A DNA stretch of 64,000 nucleotides from DATARH01 sp963746885 (GCA_963746885.1 CAVVDM010000004.1:496001-560000); one strand, 5' to 3'. Positions 18,585-28,153 are shown, counted from the stretch's first letter. The notes: a model not told the origin generated them from the letters alone. Numbers and translations: made by a program.

Positions 18585-19328
18585 CTAGATCACGATCTCG
18601 CGGGCAAGGCCGCGCACGTCCATCTCGAAATCGAGGCCCTCGACCGGCGGGCGGGCAAAGTGCCAAGTGAGCCCGGCAGCGGCGGCCCCGCGTGCGACGA
18701 TCTCGTCGGCGAGGAAGGGGTGGATGTCGAACACCGTGTAGACCTGGGTCCCGGTGACCGCCGGCCAGCCAAAGCCGAGCGGCGCCATGCGGTCTTCCAT
18801 CGCGCCCAACACAAAGCGGGCTTTCTCGCGCATCGCGGCGGGCGACTGGTCGCCGCGCCGGACGATGCGCTCGGCATAGCTGGCGCCGCCCTCGCGCGCC
18901 TCGCCGCTGCCGGCCGCGACAAAGCCGCCGCCCTCGCCGGGTACCGTGTAGCTGAACGCGTAGAAGGCGGGCGCGGCCGGCGGGTCGATCTCGGGACAGA
19001 CATTGGAGCGCGCCACCGGGTTGACCTCGTCGTGGAAGATGTCCCAGGCGGCGAGCTGCTGGACGTAGTGGCGGTTGAAGGCGATGAACCCGGCCTCGGT
19101 GAATTGCCCGGGCGAGCGCAGTTCGCAGGCGCAGAAGGCGGTCGGCTTGCGGCCGAGGCCGGCGAGGTGGGTCTCGATCGCGGCGAAGCCTTCGGCGAGC
19201 GGCAGCGGCCGGGCAAAGCGCGCCCGCTCGATGCGGAAGCCGGGCTCGGCCGCGACCCCGCCCGAATACTGGAACTGATGGGAAATGAAGCGATATCCCC
19301 CGGCAGGGAAGGGTTGGACATCCGGCAT
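18585..19328 (-). CDS. Conserved protein, possibly CnbZ-type muconate deaminase family
   Basis: This 247-residue protein begins MPDVQPFPAGGYRFI with AAGGAG upstream and has several strongly conserved-looking blocks: FCACELRSPGQFTEAGF, NPVARSNVCPEIDPPAAP and FSYTVPGEGGGFVAAGSGEA. I recall this layout from the family that includes 2-amino-5-chloromuconate deaminase CnbZ and RidA-like proteins, but this is from memory and unverified. No membrane segment or signal peptide is present. It converges with the MFS carrier and is divergent from the TPP enzyme gene. Confidence 0.6.
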   Translation of the reverse strand: MPDVQPFPAGGYRFISHQFQYSGGVAAEPGFRIERARFARPLPLAEGFAAIETHLAGLGRKPTAFCACELRSPGQFTEAGFIAFNRHYVQQLAAWDIFHDEVNPVARSNVCPEIDPPAAPAFYAFSYTVPGEGGGFVAAGSGEAREGGASYAERIVRRGDQSPAAMREKARFVLGAMEDRMAPLGFGWPAVTGTQVYTVFDIHPFLADEIVARGAAAAGLTWHFARPPVEGLDFEMDVRGLAREIVI

Positions 19329-19523
19329 CGGCGGCTCCTTCGGTGTAGCGGGTGACATCGTCCGCATAGCATTGCGCAGCCTCGTCTGCTTGTCATCCCG
19401 GCGGACGCCGTGATTCGCTGTATCCGCTGGGCGACGCCGTCCAACGCAGGCCGGTCCGGCCGATTTGTCGCGACCAGGGATCTTTTCGGGCGTAGACGCG
19501 TTGTCATCAAGCGACGCGCGATG

Positions 19524-19539
19524 CAAGCTTCAAAGCTTG
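19524..19539. promoter_or_regulatory. Palindrome in the leader of the TPP enzyme gene
   Basis: CAAGCTT at 19524-19530 and AAGCTTG at 19533-19539 form a 7-bp inverted repeat with a 2-base spacer, 18 bases upstream of the ATG at 19558. The A/T content is unusual for this DNA. It could be an operator for an unlinked regulator; no regulator gene is adjacent. Confidence 0.35.
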
Positions 19540-19557
19540 AGTTCGAGGGGGAGCGCG

Positions 19558-21297
19558 ATGGCGATCGAGCGGATGCTGACCGAGGAGATGCCGGCGCGGG
19601 TGCTGGTCGCGCGGGTGCTGGCGGAAGCCGGGATCGAATATGTCTTCGGCATTTCCGGCGGCCATACCGGGCGCATCGTCTCGGGGCTGAGCCAAGTGCA
19701 GAACCAGGTGCGCATGGTGACGGTGCGCGAGGAATCGCTGGCCGGGGTCATGGCCGAGGTTTACGGCCGCTTGACCCGGCGGCCCGGCGTGATGCTCGGG
19801 CAGGGGCCGTGGGTGCTCGGCAACGGCCTGATCGGCACGCTCGAAGCCTATCTGTCGTCGTCGCCGATGGTGCTGCTGACCGATTTCAGCGACGCGCCCC
19901 ACTTTACATTGCACGCGCCCTATCAGCAGGCGACCGGCGACTATGGCAGCTGGGACGCGCGACGCGCCTTCGGGGGCGTCACCAAGCAGGTTATGCAGGC
20001 GCAGGACCCGACCGCCGCGGTGCAGGCGACCCAGCTCGCGATCAAGCATGCAATGGCCGGGCAACCGGGTCCGGTGGTGGTGCTGTTCAGCCATGACGCG
20101 CTGGCCGGCTCGGTGGCGCCGGATTCGCAGCCTGCCCTCTATCCGACCCGCTTCTATCTGCCGGGCCCGCCGCCGCCGGCCGATCCGGTCCAGATCGCGG
20201 CGGCGGCCGACAAGATCCTCGCGGCGGAGCGGCCGGTGATCATCGCCGGCAACGGGGTGCGCATCGCTCAGGCCTACGACCAGCTGCGCGCGCTGGCCGA
20301 GGCGGCGGGGCTGCCGGTGGTGACGACCGCGGCGGGCAAGGGCACCTTTCCCGAGACCCATCCGCTGGCCCTGGGCGTGTTCGGCACGTTTGGCACGCCA
20401 GCGGCCAATGCCTGCCTGGGCGAAGCGGACCTGGTGCTGGTCGTCGGCTCGAAACTCAGCCCAAGCGACACCGCCTGGGAGAACACCAAGCTGCTCGACC
20501 CGACCCGGCAGAGCTTTGTCCAGATCGACATCGAGCCACGCAATGCCTCGTGGAACTACCCGGCCGAAACGGTCGTCGTCGGCGACGCGGCGCAGGCTTT
20601 GGCGCAGCTGTGCGAGGCGGTGCGGCCGCGCGCCGAGGGGCGCGGCGCGGCTGGGATTCGGCGCGTCGCGCGCCACCGCGAGGCGCACGGCTTTTTCAAC
20701 ACGCCGGCCTATACGGCGGATGACCAGCCGATCCTGCCGCAGCGGGTGATCGGCGAGTTGATGCGCACCCTGCCGGACAACGCGATCGTCGCCTGCGATG
20801 CCGGCGAGAACCGCATCCTGATGACGCATTTCTACCAGACCAAGGCGGCGGGCGGCTTCCTGCAGGCGGCGGGTTCCGGGCCGATGGGGTTCGGCATCCC
20901 GGCGGCGCTCGCGGCGAAGCTGGTTCACCCCGATCGGCCGGCCGTCGCGGTGGTCGGCGACGGCGGTTTTGCGATGACGATGAACGGGTTGATGACCGCG
21001 CTCGAGCAGGACATCCCGATCATCGTCGTCGTGTTCAACAACAAGGCGCTCGGCTGGGTATTGCACGGCTCCGGGCCGTTCGCCGCCGAGTTCAAGGAGT
21101 TCGACCATGCCGGCATCGCCCGGGCGATGGGCTGCCGCGGCGTGCGGGTCACCGACCCCGCCGCCTTGGCCCCGGCCTTGCAAGAGGCTTTGGGTGCTCA
21201 GATTCCGACTGTTATCGACGTCATGACCTCGCTCAAGGTATCGTTCGCCGACATCACCTCGCCCCTCGCCAACGAGGCCTCGCCGCGGCGGCGCTAA
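19558..21297 (+). CDS. Thiamine diphosphate-dependent enzyme, acetolactate synthase-like
   Basis: This 579-residue TPP enzyme has the three expected domains: an N-terminal PYR domain with the catalytic Glu in VTVREESLAGVMAEVYGR, a central domain (IIAGNGVRIAQAYDQL) and a C-terminal PP domain with the TPP motif GDGGFAMTMN extending to VFNNKALGW. It could be an acetolactate synthase, a decarboxylase such as benzoylformate or oxalyl-CoA type, or a sulfoacetaldehyde-type lyase. There is no small regulatory subunit next to it, which argues against IlvB. The start at 19558 follows a GAGGGGGA site; upstream codons have none. Confidence 0.82.
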   Translation: MAIERMLTEEMPARVLVARVLAEAGIEYVFGISGGHTGRIVSGLSQVQNQVRMVTVREESLAGVMAEVYGRLTRRPGVMLGQGPWVLGNGLIGTLEAYLSSSPMVLLTDFSDAPHFTLHAPYQQATGDYGSWDARRAFGGVTKQVMQAQDPTAAVQATQLAIKHAMAGQPGPVVVLFSHDALAGSVAPDSQPALYPTRFYLPGPPPPADPVQIAAAADKILAAERPVIIAGNGVRIAQAYDQLRALAEAAGLPVVTTAAGKGTFPETHPLALGVFGTFGTPAANACLGEADLVLVVGSKLSPSDTAWENTKLLDPTRQSFVQIDIEPRNASWNYPAETVVVGDAAQALAQLCEAVRPRAEGRGAAGIRRVARHREAHGFFNTPAYTADDQPILPQRVIGELMRTLPDNAIVACDAGENRILMTHFYQTKAAGGFLQAAGSGPMGFGIPAALAAKLVHPDRPAVAVVGDGGFAMTMNGLMTALEQDIPIIVVVFNNKALGWVLHGSGPFAAEFKEFDHAGIARAMGCRGVRVTDPAALAPALQEALGAQIPTVIDVMTSLKVSFADITSPLANEASPRRR

Positions 21298-21581
21298 TGC
21301 GGGGCGCTGAGGTCGGGGACGCCGGGGCTCGCTCGCGGCGTCGCGCGACACGAATGGAGAGTTATCCCTCGCCTAAAGGAGGGGTAAACATTGGTGCGGG
21401 AGTGCCCAATCGATGCCGCTAACGAACATAACAAAACCGCCAAGCTTGCCTTCGCGAGATCGCACAGGTCAGCCCCGCTCCTTATTGCTTTCTCAACGGC
21501 TTGCTTCTTCCTCGCCATCCCGGTAACTTTGTGGATCGAGCGGTTCGCACGCATTTGCCATTTGCACACAGACAGGGAGCA

Positions 21582-22355
21582 ATGGGAGCATCGACATTAG
21601 TCGTCGCGCGGGAGGATTTGTCGATCCCTGGTGTCGTCGATGCCGGCAACGGAGATCCCGATGTCGCGGCTGACATAGAGACCCAATTCTTTAATGTCAT
21701 CCGGGAGCATAACCCTGATGTGGTCGTGCTCGATCTGACCGCCTCTCAAGGCAATGGAGTTCCGGCAATCCTCAAGATACGGCGGCGCACCGGCGTCCCG
21801 ATCCTGGTTGTCTGCGGGCCCGAGGACCCGCAGATGCGGGAGTATTGTCTTGCCGGCGCCGCCGAATGCATGCAGGCGCCAGTGGACATCATGGCGCTCA
21901 ATCAAACCGTTCAGCAGATCATCCAGCTGTCCAAAAGCTCGGGTCGCTCCGGCGCCCCCGAACCGCGGCAGACGCAGCTGGTGTCTTTTTCCGGCCTTAC
22001 GTTGCACCCGCACCAAAACCTGCTGGTGCGCGCGGACGGCACCAAAATTAAACTCACCACATCGGAAAATCGGGTGCTCGTTTACTTTGTTAGCAACGCT
22101 TTGACGCTGTGCACCCGCGATGCGCTGTCCGAGGCGTTGTACGGGTCACAGCGTCCCAACAGCGATCGGGCGGTAGACGTCATCGTTACTCGGCTGCGCA
22201 AGAAGATCGGCTCGCTCGGCGGGCCTTCGGCGCAGGGACTGATCAAGACGGAATTCCGCCGCGGCTATGTGTTCGTGGGGGAGGTGTCGGTCGGCGCCGC
22301 TGTCGTGCCCGAGCAGGCGGAGCCGGTGCCGCCGCGCCATGTGCGGACCGCCTGA
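21582..22355 (+). CDS. OmpR/PhoB-type transcriptional regulator with degenerate receiver
   Basis: This 257-residue protein has an N-terminal CheY-like domain and a C-terminal winged helix. The receiver keeps an acidic pair (AREDLS) and a possible phospho-acceptor Asp in VVVLDLTAS. It lacks the conserved Lys: the segment ECMQAPVD stands where xxxKPxx is usual. The DNA-binding part is typical: KLTTSENRVLVYFVSN, ALTLCTRDALSEALYG, then DVIVTRLRKKIG and KTEFRRGYVF. The start at 21582 has AGGGAG upstream. It stands 83 bases ahead of the type I secretion genes and probably controls them. No sensor kinase is nearby. Confidence 0.85.
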   Translation: MGASTLVVAREDLSIPGVVDAGNGDPDVAADIETQFFNVIREHNPDVVVLDLTASQGNGVPAILKIRRRTGVPILVVCGPEDPQMREYCLAGAAECMQAPVDIMALNQTVQQIIQLSKSSGRSGAPEPRQTQLVSFSGLTLHPHQNLLVRADGTKIKLTTSENRVLVYFVSNALTLCTRDALSEALYGSQRPNSDRAVDVIVTRLRKKIGSLGGPSAQGLIKTEFRRGYVFVGEVSVGAAVVPEQAEPVPPRHVRTA

Positions 22356-22438
22356 GTTCGGCGGTGTGCCGATCAGCCCGGCCCGGCCGGCACTGACAGC
22401 GATAAGACAAGCACAATGAACCCGACGATTACGATCAA

Positions 22439-24706
22439 ATGGTGGTTGCCGTGACCCTGGTAGTGAACGACCCGCCGACCATCGACCTGCCCGACAGCGC
22501 TCAGACCGGCGGCTCGCTGCTCGAAAGCCTGGTGATTGCGGCGCGCCATCACAAAACACACCTGTCGCGTGAGCAATTGCTGCGCGATAATCAACTGACG
22601 TCGAGTGATCTGTCGACCGACGAAGTGTTGCGCGTTGCGCGTGCCGCGGGGTTGCGGGCGCGCACGGCGCGGTTGCGTTGGGATGACCTGTTCAATCTGG
22701 GTGCGGCGCTGCCGGTGATCGTGCTGTTGCGCAATGGCCGCGCGATGGTGCTGATGAGCGTCCTCGACCGGCCCGATACCGTTGCCGTGCCGGCCCTCGT
22801 GGTGCTGCGCGACCCCCACGGCGACGACGAGGCGCGGCTGACGCTTGACGAGGCGCGCTTTACCGCCGCCTGGACCGGCGAGGTCATCCTCATCAAGCGC
22901 GACTACCGGCTGCGCGACGAGGATCGGCCGTTCGGCATGGGGTGGGTTGCCGGACAATTGCTGCGCGACCGGAGAATCACGCGCGATCTGACGATTTGCG
23001 CCCTGTTTCTCGGCGTGCTCGCCCTGACGCCGGTCGCGTTCTGGCGCGTCATGATCGATCGGGTCATGTATTATGGCAGCCTCGATACCTTTACGATGCT
23101 CTGTATTGCCTTTGCGGTGCTGCTGGTATTTGAGACGATATTCGGTCACTTGCGACGATATCTCGTGCTTTTTGTCACGACGCGCGTCGACGCGAAGATG
23201 TGGACATTTATGTTCAATAAAATTTTAAATCTGCCGATAGATTATTTTGAAAGAACGCCGACGGGCCTGATCATTCATGATATGCATGAGGTCTATCGGG
23301 TTCGAACGTTTCTGACTGGCCAAATATTTGGTACGGTGCTGGACTCGTTCGTTCTCGTGTTTTTCCTGCCGGTCATGTTCATGATCAGCGGGTTGATGAC
23401 AGCGGTGGTGTTGGCGATTTGCCTGATCATTTGCGTTTTCCTGGTGGCCATGCTGCCAACGATCCGGCGCAAGGTCGCTGTTGTCGTTCAAGCGGAAGTG
23501 GAGAGGGGCAATCTTCTGGTCGAGACGGTTCACGGCATCCGCGCGGTCAAAACACTGGCGCTCGACGCCAAGCAGCGACACGAATGGGACGAGCGCGTCG
23601 CCCGGGTGTCGGAAGCCAGGTTCGACGAGGGGCTCACCACCAATCTGCTGCAAACGATCGTGCATCCGCTCCAGCTGCTAATGACCAGCGGCATCGTCGC
23701 CGTCGCGGTCTATCTCGCGCTGACCACGCACAATTCGACGTATGTCGGCGCCATCTTCGCCTTCATGATCATGACCCAACGGGTGACGATGCCGGTGATT
23801 CAGGCGGCCCAATCGATCGTGCAAATCGACGAGGCGCGCCGAGCGATCCTTCGCTGTGGCGAGATCGTCAACCACCTGCCGGAACCGGGCCGCACCGGCC
23901 GGGGAATCCGCACCGCGTTTGTCGGAAGGATCGAATTCAGCGACGTGCTCTTCCGCTATCCCGGCGGCACCTCGCCGGCGCTCGACCGGGTGTCCTTCAC
24001 CATCCCTGAAGGCAGCGTCTTCGGCCTGGTCGGCCGTAGCGGCTCGGGAAAGACGACGGTGACCCGGCTGATGCAGGCGTTGCACAGCGACTATACCGGG
24101 CTGATCAAGGTCGACGGCAACGACTTGCGCGCGATCGACGTCGACCATCTGCGCTCGAGCCTCGGCGTTGTCCTGCAGGAGAATTTCCTGTTTCGCGGCT
24201 CGATCCGCGACACCATCGCGGCCGCCAAGCCGCACGCCACTTTCGAGGAGGTTGTCCAGGCCGCGCGACTGGCCGGCGCCGAGGAATTTATCGAACGCCT
24301 GCCCGAAGGGTATGAAACGTTCATTCAGGAGGGCTCGACCAATTTGTCCGGCGGCCAGCGCCAAAGGCTGGCGATCGCCCGGGCGCTGATTACCAACCCG
24401 CGCATTCTGATGCTCGATGAGGCGACGAGCGCCCTTGATGCCGACAGCGAGGCGATTGTCAACGCCAACCTGATGCGCATCGCGCAAGGCCGCACGCTGA
24501 TCATCATCTCGCATCGCCTCTCGGCGCTGGTCGCCGCGGACCAGATCGTCGTGCTCGAGCGCGGCGCGGTGTATGACAGCGGCACACATGAAGAGTTGCT
24601 CGAGCGCTGCGACATCTACTCCGGGCTGTGGCACCTGCAGCATCGGCACCTCCACACTAGGTCTGCATCGCATGAAATCGTTCCGCTCCGACCGGCTGCT
24701 CAATAA
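22439..24706 (+). CDS. Type I secretion ABC exporter (HlyB-like) with inactive C39-like domain
   Basis: This 755-residue half-transporter comprises an N-terminal C39 peptidase-like domain (about residues 15-150), a six-helix membrane domain (about 170-480) and an ATPase domain. The N-terminal domain lacks the catalytic Cys: the helix reads SLLESLVIAARHHKTHLS, as in the HlyB substrate-docking domain. The ATPase has GRSGSGKTT, LSGGQRQRLAIARAL and ILMLDEATSALD. It should export an unprocessed RTX-type substrate with the adaptor at 24672. Codons in 23060-23480 are markedly more A/T-rich than in the neighbours (ATA, TTA, AGA occur), which may mark transfer. Confidence 0.9.
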   Translation: MVVAVTLVVNDPPTIDLPDSAQTGGSLLESLVIAARHHKTHLSREQLLRDNQLTSSDLSTDEVLRVARAAGLRARTARLRWDDLFNLGAALPVIVLLRNGRAMVLMSVLDRPDTVAVPALVVLRDPHGDDEARLTLDEARFTAAWTGEVILIKRDYRLRDEDRPFGMGWVAGQLLRDRRITRDLTICALFLGVLALTPVAFWRVMIDRVMYYGSLDTFTMLCIAFAVLLVFETIFGHLRRYLVLFVTTRVDAKMWTFMFNKILNLPIDYFERTPTGLIIHDMHEVYRVRTFLTGQIFGTVLDSFVLVFFLPVMFMISGLMTAVVLAICLIICVFLVAMLPTIRRKVAVVVQAEVERGNLLVETVHGIRAVKTLALDAKQRHEWDERVARVSEARFDEGLTTNLLQTIVHPLQLLMTSGIVAVAVYLALTTHNSTYVGAIFAFMIMTQRVTMPVIQAAQSIVQIDEARRAILRCGEIVNHLPEPGRTGRGIRTAFVGRIEFSDVLFRYPGGTSPALDRVSFTIPEGSVFGLVGRSGSGKTTVTRLMQALHSDYTGLIKVDGNDLRAIDVDHLRSSLGVVLQENFLFRGSIRDTIAAAKPHATFEEVVQAARLAGAEEFIERLPEGYETFIQEGSTNLSGGQRQRLAIARALITNPRILMLDEATSALDADSEAIVNANLMRIAQGRTLIIISHRLSALVAADQIVVLERGAVYDSGTHEELLERCDIYSGLWHLQHRHLHTRSASHEIVPLRPAAQ

Positions 24707-26045
24707 AGCGCCGAACGACAAGGTCGTTCGCCTCTTCCAATCGGAAACCGCGGAGATCATCGAGGCGCCGGAACCGGCCGGCGTTCGATCGACGGTTTAC
24801 GTGGTTGCTGCGTTGGTGGTCGCCGTGGTCGGCCTGTCGGCGGTGACCAAGCTCGACCGTGTGGTCTCGAGCATATCCGGCACGATTGTCACGACCCAGC
24901 CGACGGTCGTGCTGCAGGCGCTCGATTCCTCGGTCATCAAGACGATCGACGTCCGCGAAGGTCAGCGCGTCAAGGCCGGCGACGTGCTCGCGACGCTCGA
25001 CCCGACTTTTGCTACGGCCGACGTCGATGCCCTGAAGTTGCAGATCTCCAGCCTTGACGCGCAGATTGGTCGCTGTGAAGCCGAGCTTGCCAACCGCCCG
25101 TTCCAGCCGCCGCCAAGCGCGGATCCGGCGACGGTCCGGTATGACGACTTGCAGCGGGCGTACTACCTGCAGCGCAAGGCACAATTCGCTGACCAGGTGC
25201 GCTCCTATGACGAGCAGATCGCGCAGGGCACCGCGACGATCGCCAAGCTGAAGAACGACGCGGCGCTTTACGGCGATCGGATCAAGCTCGCGCAGGAAGT
25301 CGAGAAGATGCGGGCGACCCTTGCCGCGGCACAGGTCGGCAGCCGCCTCAATCTGTTGGCGGCAACGGATCAGAAGACCGAGCTGCTGCGCAGTGCCGAA
25401 TACGATAACCGCGCCATCGTCGAGAGCCAGCACCAGCTCGCGGCGACGACCGCGACCCGCAACGCCTTCATTCAACAATGGCTGGCTCAGACCAGCCAGG
25501 AGCTGGTCACCGCTCGCAACCAGCGCGATACCGCGCGGCAGCAACTCGAAAAGGCGGTCAGGCACAAGGATCTGGTGCGTCTGGTGGCGCCCGATGATTC
25601 GGTGGTGCTGCAGATGGCCAAGCTGTCGGTCGGCTCGGTGCTGAAGGAAGGCGATCCGCTGATCTACCTGGCGCCGCTGCGCTCTCCGGTCCAAGCCGAA
25701 GCGCGGATCACCCCGAAGGATGTCGGGTTCATTCGCGTCGGCGATCCGGTGAAGGTCAAGCTCGATGCCTTCAATTTTGTCGAACACGGCTCGGTCAAGG
25801 GGAGGGTTCGCTGGATCAGCGAGGGCGCGTTCACCATGGATGACACGAACAATCAGCCGGTGCAGCCCTATTACAAAGTCCGCGTCGCCCTGACCGATGC
25901 CGCTTTGCACGATGTTCCCGAGGGTTTCCGCCTGATCCCGGGCATGACGCTGACCGCCGACATCCATGTCGGCACGCGCTCCGTCCTGATGTACATCGTC
26001 AGCGGCATGGTTCGGGGAATGAGCGAGGCGATGCGTGAGCCCTGA
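24672..26045 (+). CDS. Type I secretion membrane fusion protein (HlyD family)
   Basis: This 457-residue adaptor overlaps the exporter gene by 35 bases. It has a cytoplasmic N-terminus (MKSFRSDRLLNKAPND), one membrane helix (VYVVAALVVAVVGLSAVTKL), the HlyD signature region IKTIDVREGQRVKAGDVLATLDP, a long coiled coil (about residues 120-310, rich in QL/AQ/AT) and a C-terminal beta domain with RIGDPVKVKLDAF-like residues and LIPGMTLTADIHVGTRSV. The outer-membrane channel (TolC) gene is not in the window, so a shared TolC elsewhere is expected. Confidence 0.9.
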   Translation: MKSFRSDRLLNKAPNDKVVRLFQSETAEIIEAPEPAGVRSTVYVVAALVVAVVGLSAVTKLDRVVSSISGTIVTTQPTVVLQALDSSVIKTIDVREGQRVKAGDVLATLDPTFATADVDALKLQISSLDAQIGRCEAELANRPFQPPPSADPATVRYDDLQRAYYLQRKAQFADQVRSYDEQIAQGTATIAKLKNDAALYGDRIKLAQEVEKMRATLAAAQVGSRLNLLAATDQKTELLRSAEYDNRAIVESQHQLAATTATRNAFIQQWLAQTSQELVTARNQRDTARQQLEKAVRHKDLVRLVAPDDSVVLQMAKLSVGSVLKEGDPLIYLAPLRSPVQAEARITPKDVGFIRVGDPVKVKLDAFNFVEHGSVKGRVRWISEGAFTMDDTNNQPVQPYYKVRVALTDAALHDVPEGFRLIPGMTLTADIHVGTRSVLMYIVSGMVRGMSEAMREP

Positions 26046-28074
26046 GCTGGCGGCGGCGCCTGATCGCGCCCGCGCAGACCGCCTCAGCCGCTTAGTTCGT
26101 CGCGGCGTTGCGGCTTGCGCCCGCCGCAAGTTTGCCAAGGCATATCGATGCTTTGCGAAAGCGGCGGCGGCCAACGTCGTCGAGGGCCAATACCGGCTCG
26201 GCATCGCGTATGCGCGGGGCGAAGGTGTCGTCTCCAGTATGAATGATGCGGTGGTCTGGTTCCGGAAGGCGGCGGCGCAGGGCCATGCCGCGGCGCAATA
26301 TCAGCTCGGTCTTGCCTATCTGCGTGGCGGCCGGGCCGAGGGCGGCGCCGTCGCCTGGTACGATCGGGCTGCGGCGATCGACAAGGACATCGCCGACGGC
26401 AATCGCGAGCTGATGTTCCCGAACGGCGTCGCAATCGCGGCGGACGAGCGTGAAGCGTTGCGCTGGTGCCTTGCCGCGGCCGAGCAGGGTTGGGTTCAAG
26501 CCCAGGTGCTGCTCGGCTTCATGTACGCGCGCGGGATCGGCGCCGAGGTCGACTACCTGCAGGCGCGCCGCTGGTATGCCGCCGCCGCCGCATGCGGCGA
26601 CGGCCAAGCCGAATTGGGTCTCGGCGTTATCTACGCCAACGGCTACGGCACCGAGAGAGATTTGTCCGCGGCGGCCGAGTGGTACGAGAGGGCGGCAGCC
26701 AGGGGCGCGAGCGACGCCCAGGTCGCGCTTGCGCTGATGTGCAATGCCGGCCAGGGCTTGGCGCGCGACCCGGCGCGTGCGGCTGCACTCGTTCAACAGG
26801 CGGCCGAGCACGGCAATAATACGCGGGCCCACTATCATTATGCCCAGCACCTGTTGGATGGCGACGGCGTGGCCGCTAACCGCGTCCTGGCCGAAACCCA
26901 TTTACGCCGGGCCGCACTGGCACGTTATGGGCCGGCGTTGCTGGCCCTGGCGCGACTTCACACCGGCGGGGCGGAAGCCGCCTTGTGGTATCGCGCTGCG
27001 GCCGAGGCCGGCGAAGCAGAGGCGCAGTTTGCGCTGGGTGCGATGCACGCGCGCGGCGAAGACGTCCCGCAGCGCGTCGAGGATGCGGCGCGCTGGTTTG
27101 AGCGGGCGGCGGAGCAGGGCCACATCGGGGCCCAGTTCAATATCGCGATTTTTTGCATGAACGGCACCGGAGTACCGCGCGATCTTGCCAAGGCTGCGGC
27201 GTGGTTTGCCCGCGCGGCCGAGCAGGGCATGGTGCGGGCACAGACCAAACTCGGGCAGCTCTACCTCTCCGGGGAAGGCGTGGCGCAGGATGTGACGCAG
27301 GCGGTGAAGTGGCTGCAGCAAGCCGCCGATGCCGAGGACAGCGAGGCGGAGACCGTGCTCGCGGCGCTGTATGTGCGCGGCAGCGGAGTCGCGCGCGATC
27401 CCGCCGCGGCGGAACAGCTGCTGCGCCGCGCCGCCGATCGCGGCTTCGCGCCGGCACTGCTGCAACTCGGGCATTTCTACGCCGAGGACCGGGGGACCGG
27501 GACAAATTTTCCGGAGGCGGTTCGCTGCTTTCGCGCCGCCGCCGAGGCGGGCCTGCTCGCCGCGCAATTGCTCGTCGCGCACAACACCCTGGCCGGCGCC
27601 TGGGGGCCGCGCAATCCGGAAGAGGCGGCCGCCTGGTTTCGCCGCGCCGCCGAAGCGGGGCACGTCGGCGCCCAGTTCCAGCTCGGCGTCATGTACTGCA
27701 CGGGCGACGGCATGCCGCGCGATCTGGCGGAAGGGACGGCCTGGTATCGCCGCGCGGCCGAACAGGGCGAGCGGGCGGCCCAATACAACCTCGCGGTCAT
27801 GTTGATCCGCGGTGATGGCGTCGCGCGCGATGTCGACGAGGCGCATCAATGGTACCGGAAGTCAGCCGAGCAGAACATGCCCGAGGCGCAGACCGCGCTC
27901 GGCGATCTCTACGCGATGGGGATCGGTGTGGCGGCCGACGCCGAGGCGGCGCGCGGCTGGTATGAAAAGGCGGCGGCCCTGGGGCACGCCCCGGCGCAGG
28001 CCAAGCTCGCGGGGCCGCATGGGCCGCGGCTGGTCACGCAGGCCGAGCCGCTGCAGGCGCGAATGGGATCGTGA
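26035..28074 (+). CDS. Sel1-repeat protein of the type I secretion operon
   Basis: This 679-residue protein consists almost entirely of Sel1/TPR-like repeats. I count about 16 copies of a unit of 35-40 residues with the pattern AxxxLGxxYxxGxGVxxDxxxAxxWYxxAAxxG. The GTG at 26035 overlaps the adaptor gene by 11 bases. There is no signal peptide or membrane segment (start SPELAAAPDRARADRLSRL), so it is probably cytoplasmic or peripheral. Sel1 repeats are protein-binding scaffolds. Tight coupling to the adaptor suggests that it holds the secretion substrate or the modifying enzymes, which is inference. Confidence 0.85.
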   Translation: MSPELAAAPDRARADRLSRLVRRGVAACARRKFAKAYRCFAKAAAANVVEGQYRLGIAYARGEGVVSSMNDAVVWFRKAAAQGHAAAQYQLGLAYLRGGRAEGGAVAWYDRAAAIDKDIADGNRELMFPNGVAIAADEREALRWCLAAAEQGWVQAQVLLGFMYARGIGAEVDYLQARRWYAAAAACGDGQAELGLGVIYANGYGTERDLSAAAEWYERAAARGASDAQVALALMCNAGQGLARDPARAAALVQQAAEHGNNTRAHYHYAQHLLDGDGVAANRVLAETHLRRAALARYGPALLALARLHTGGAEAALWYRAAAEAGEAEAQFALGAMHARGEDVPQRVEDAARWFERAAEQGHIGAQFNIAIFCMNGTGVPRDLAKAAAWFARAAEQGMVRAQTKLGQLYLSGEGVAQDVTQAVKWLQQAADAEDSEAETVLAALYVRGSGVARDPAAAEQLLRRAADRGFAPALLQLGHFYAEDRGTGTNFPEAVRCFRAAAEAGLLAAQLLVAHNTLAGAWGPRNPEEAAAWFRRAAEAGHVGAQFQLGVMYCTGDGMPRDLAEGTAWYRRAAEQGERAAQYNLAVMLIRGDGVARDVDEAHQWYRKSAEQNMPEAQTALGDLYAMGIGVAADAEAARGWYEKAAALGHAPAQAKLAGPHGPRLVTQAEPLQARMGS

Positions 28075-28140
28075 CCGGCGGGGCCATCGCCGGGGCGCCG
28101 CGACGTCAGGTCGTCGCCGTGCCGCAAAGAGTTAGCGCAC

Positions 28141-28153
28141 TGCAGAACCTGCA
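28141..28153. promoter_or_regulatory. Small palindrome upstream of the RTX-like gene
   Basis: TGCAG-AAC-CTGCA is a 5-bp inverted repeat within an A/T-richer part of the 214-base gap between the Sel1 and RTX-like genes. It could be an operator for separate expression of the substrate. I see nothing else recognisable in 28075-28288. Confidence 0.25.

Noticed and set aside
19507..21351. 614-codon minus-strand open frame opposite the TPP enzyme
   Set aside because: Its composition is Arg/His/Gln-rich with no domain, and the plus strand holds a complete TPP enzyme with all motifs.
22439..22900. Active C39 bacteriocin-processing peptidase
   Set aside because: The catalytic Cys at the start of the domain is absent and the cargo has no double-glycine leader, so this is an HlyB-type docking domain.
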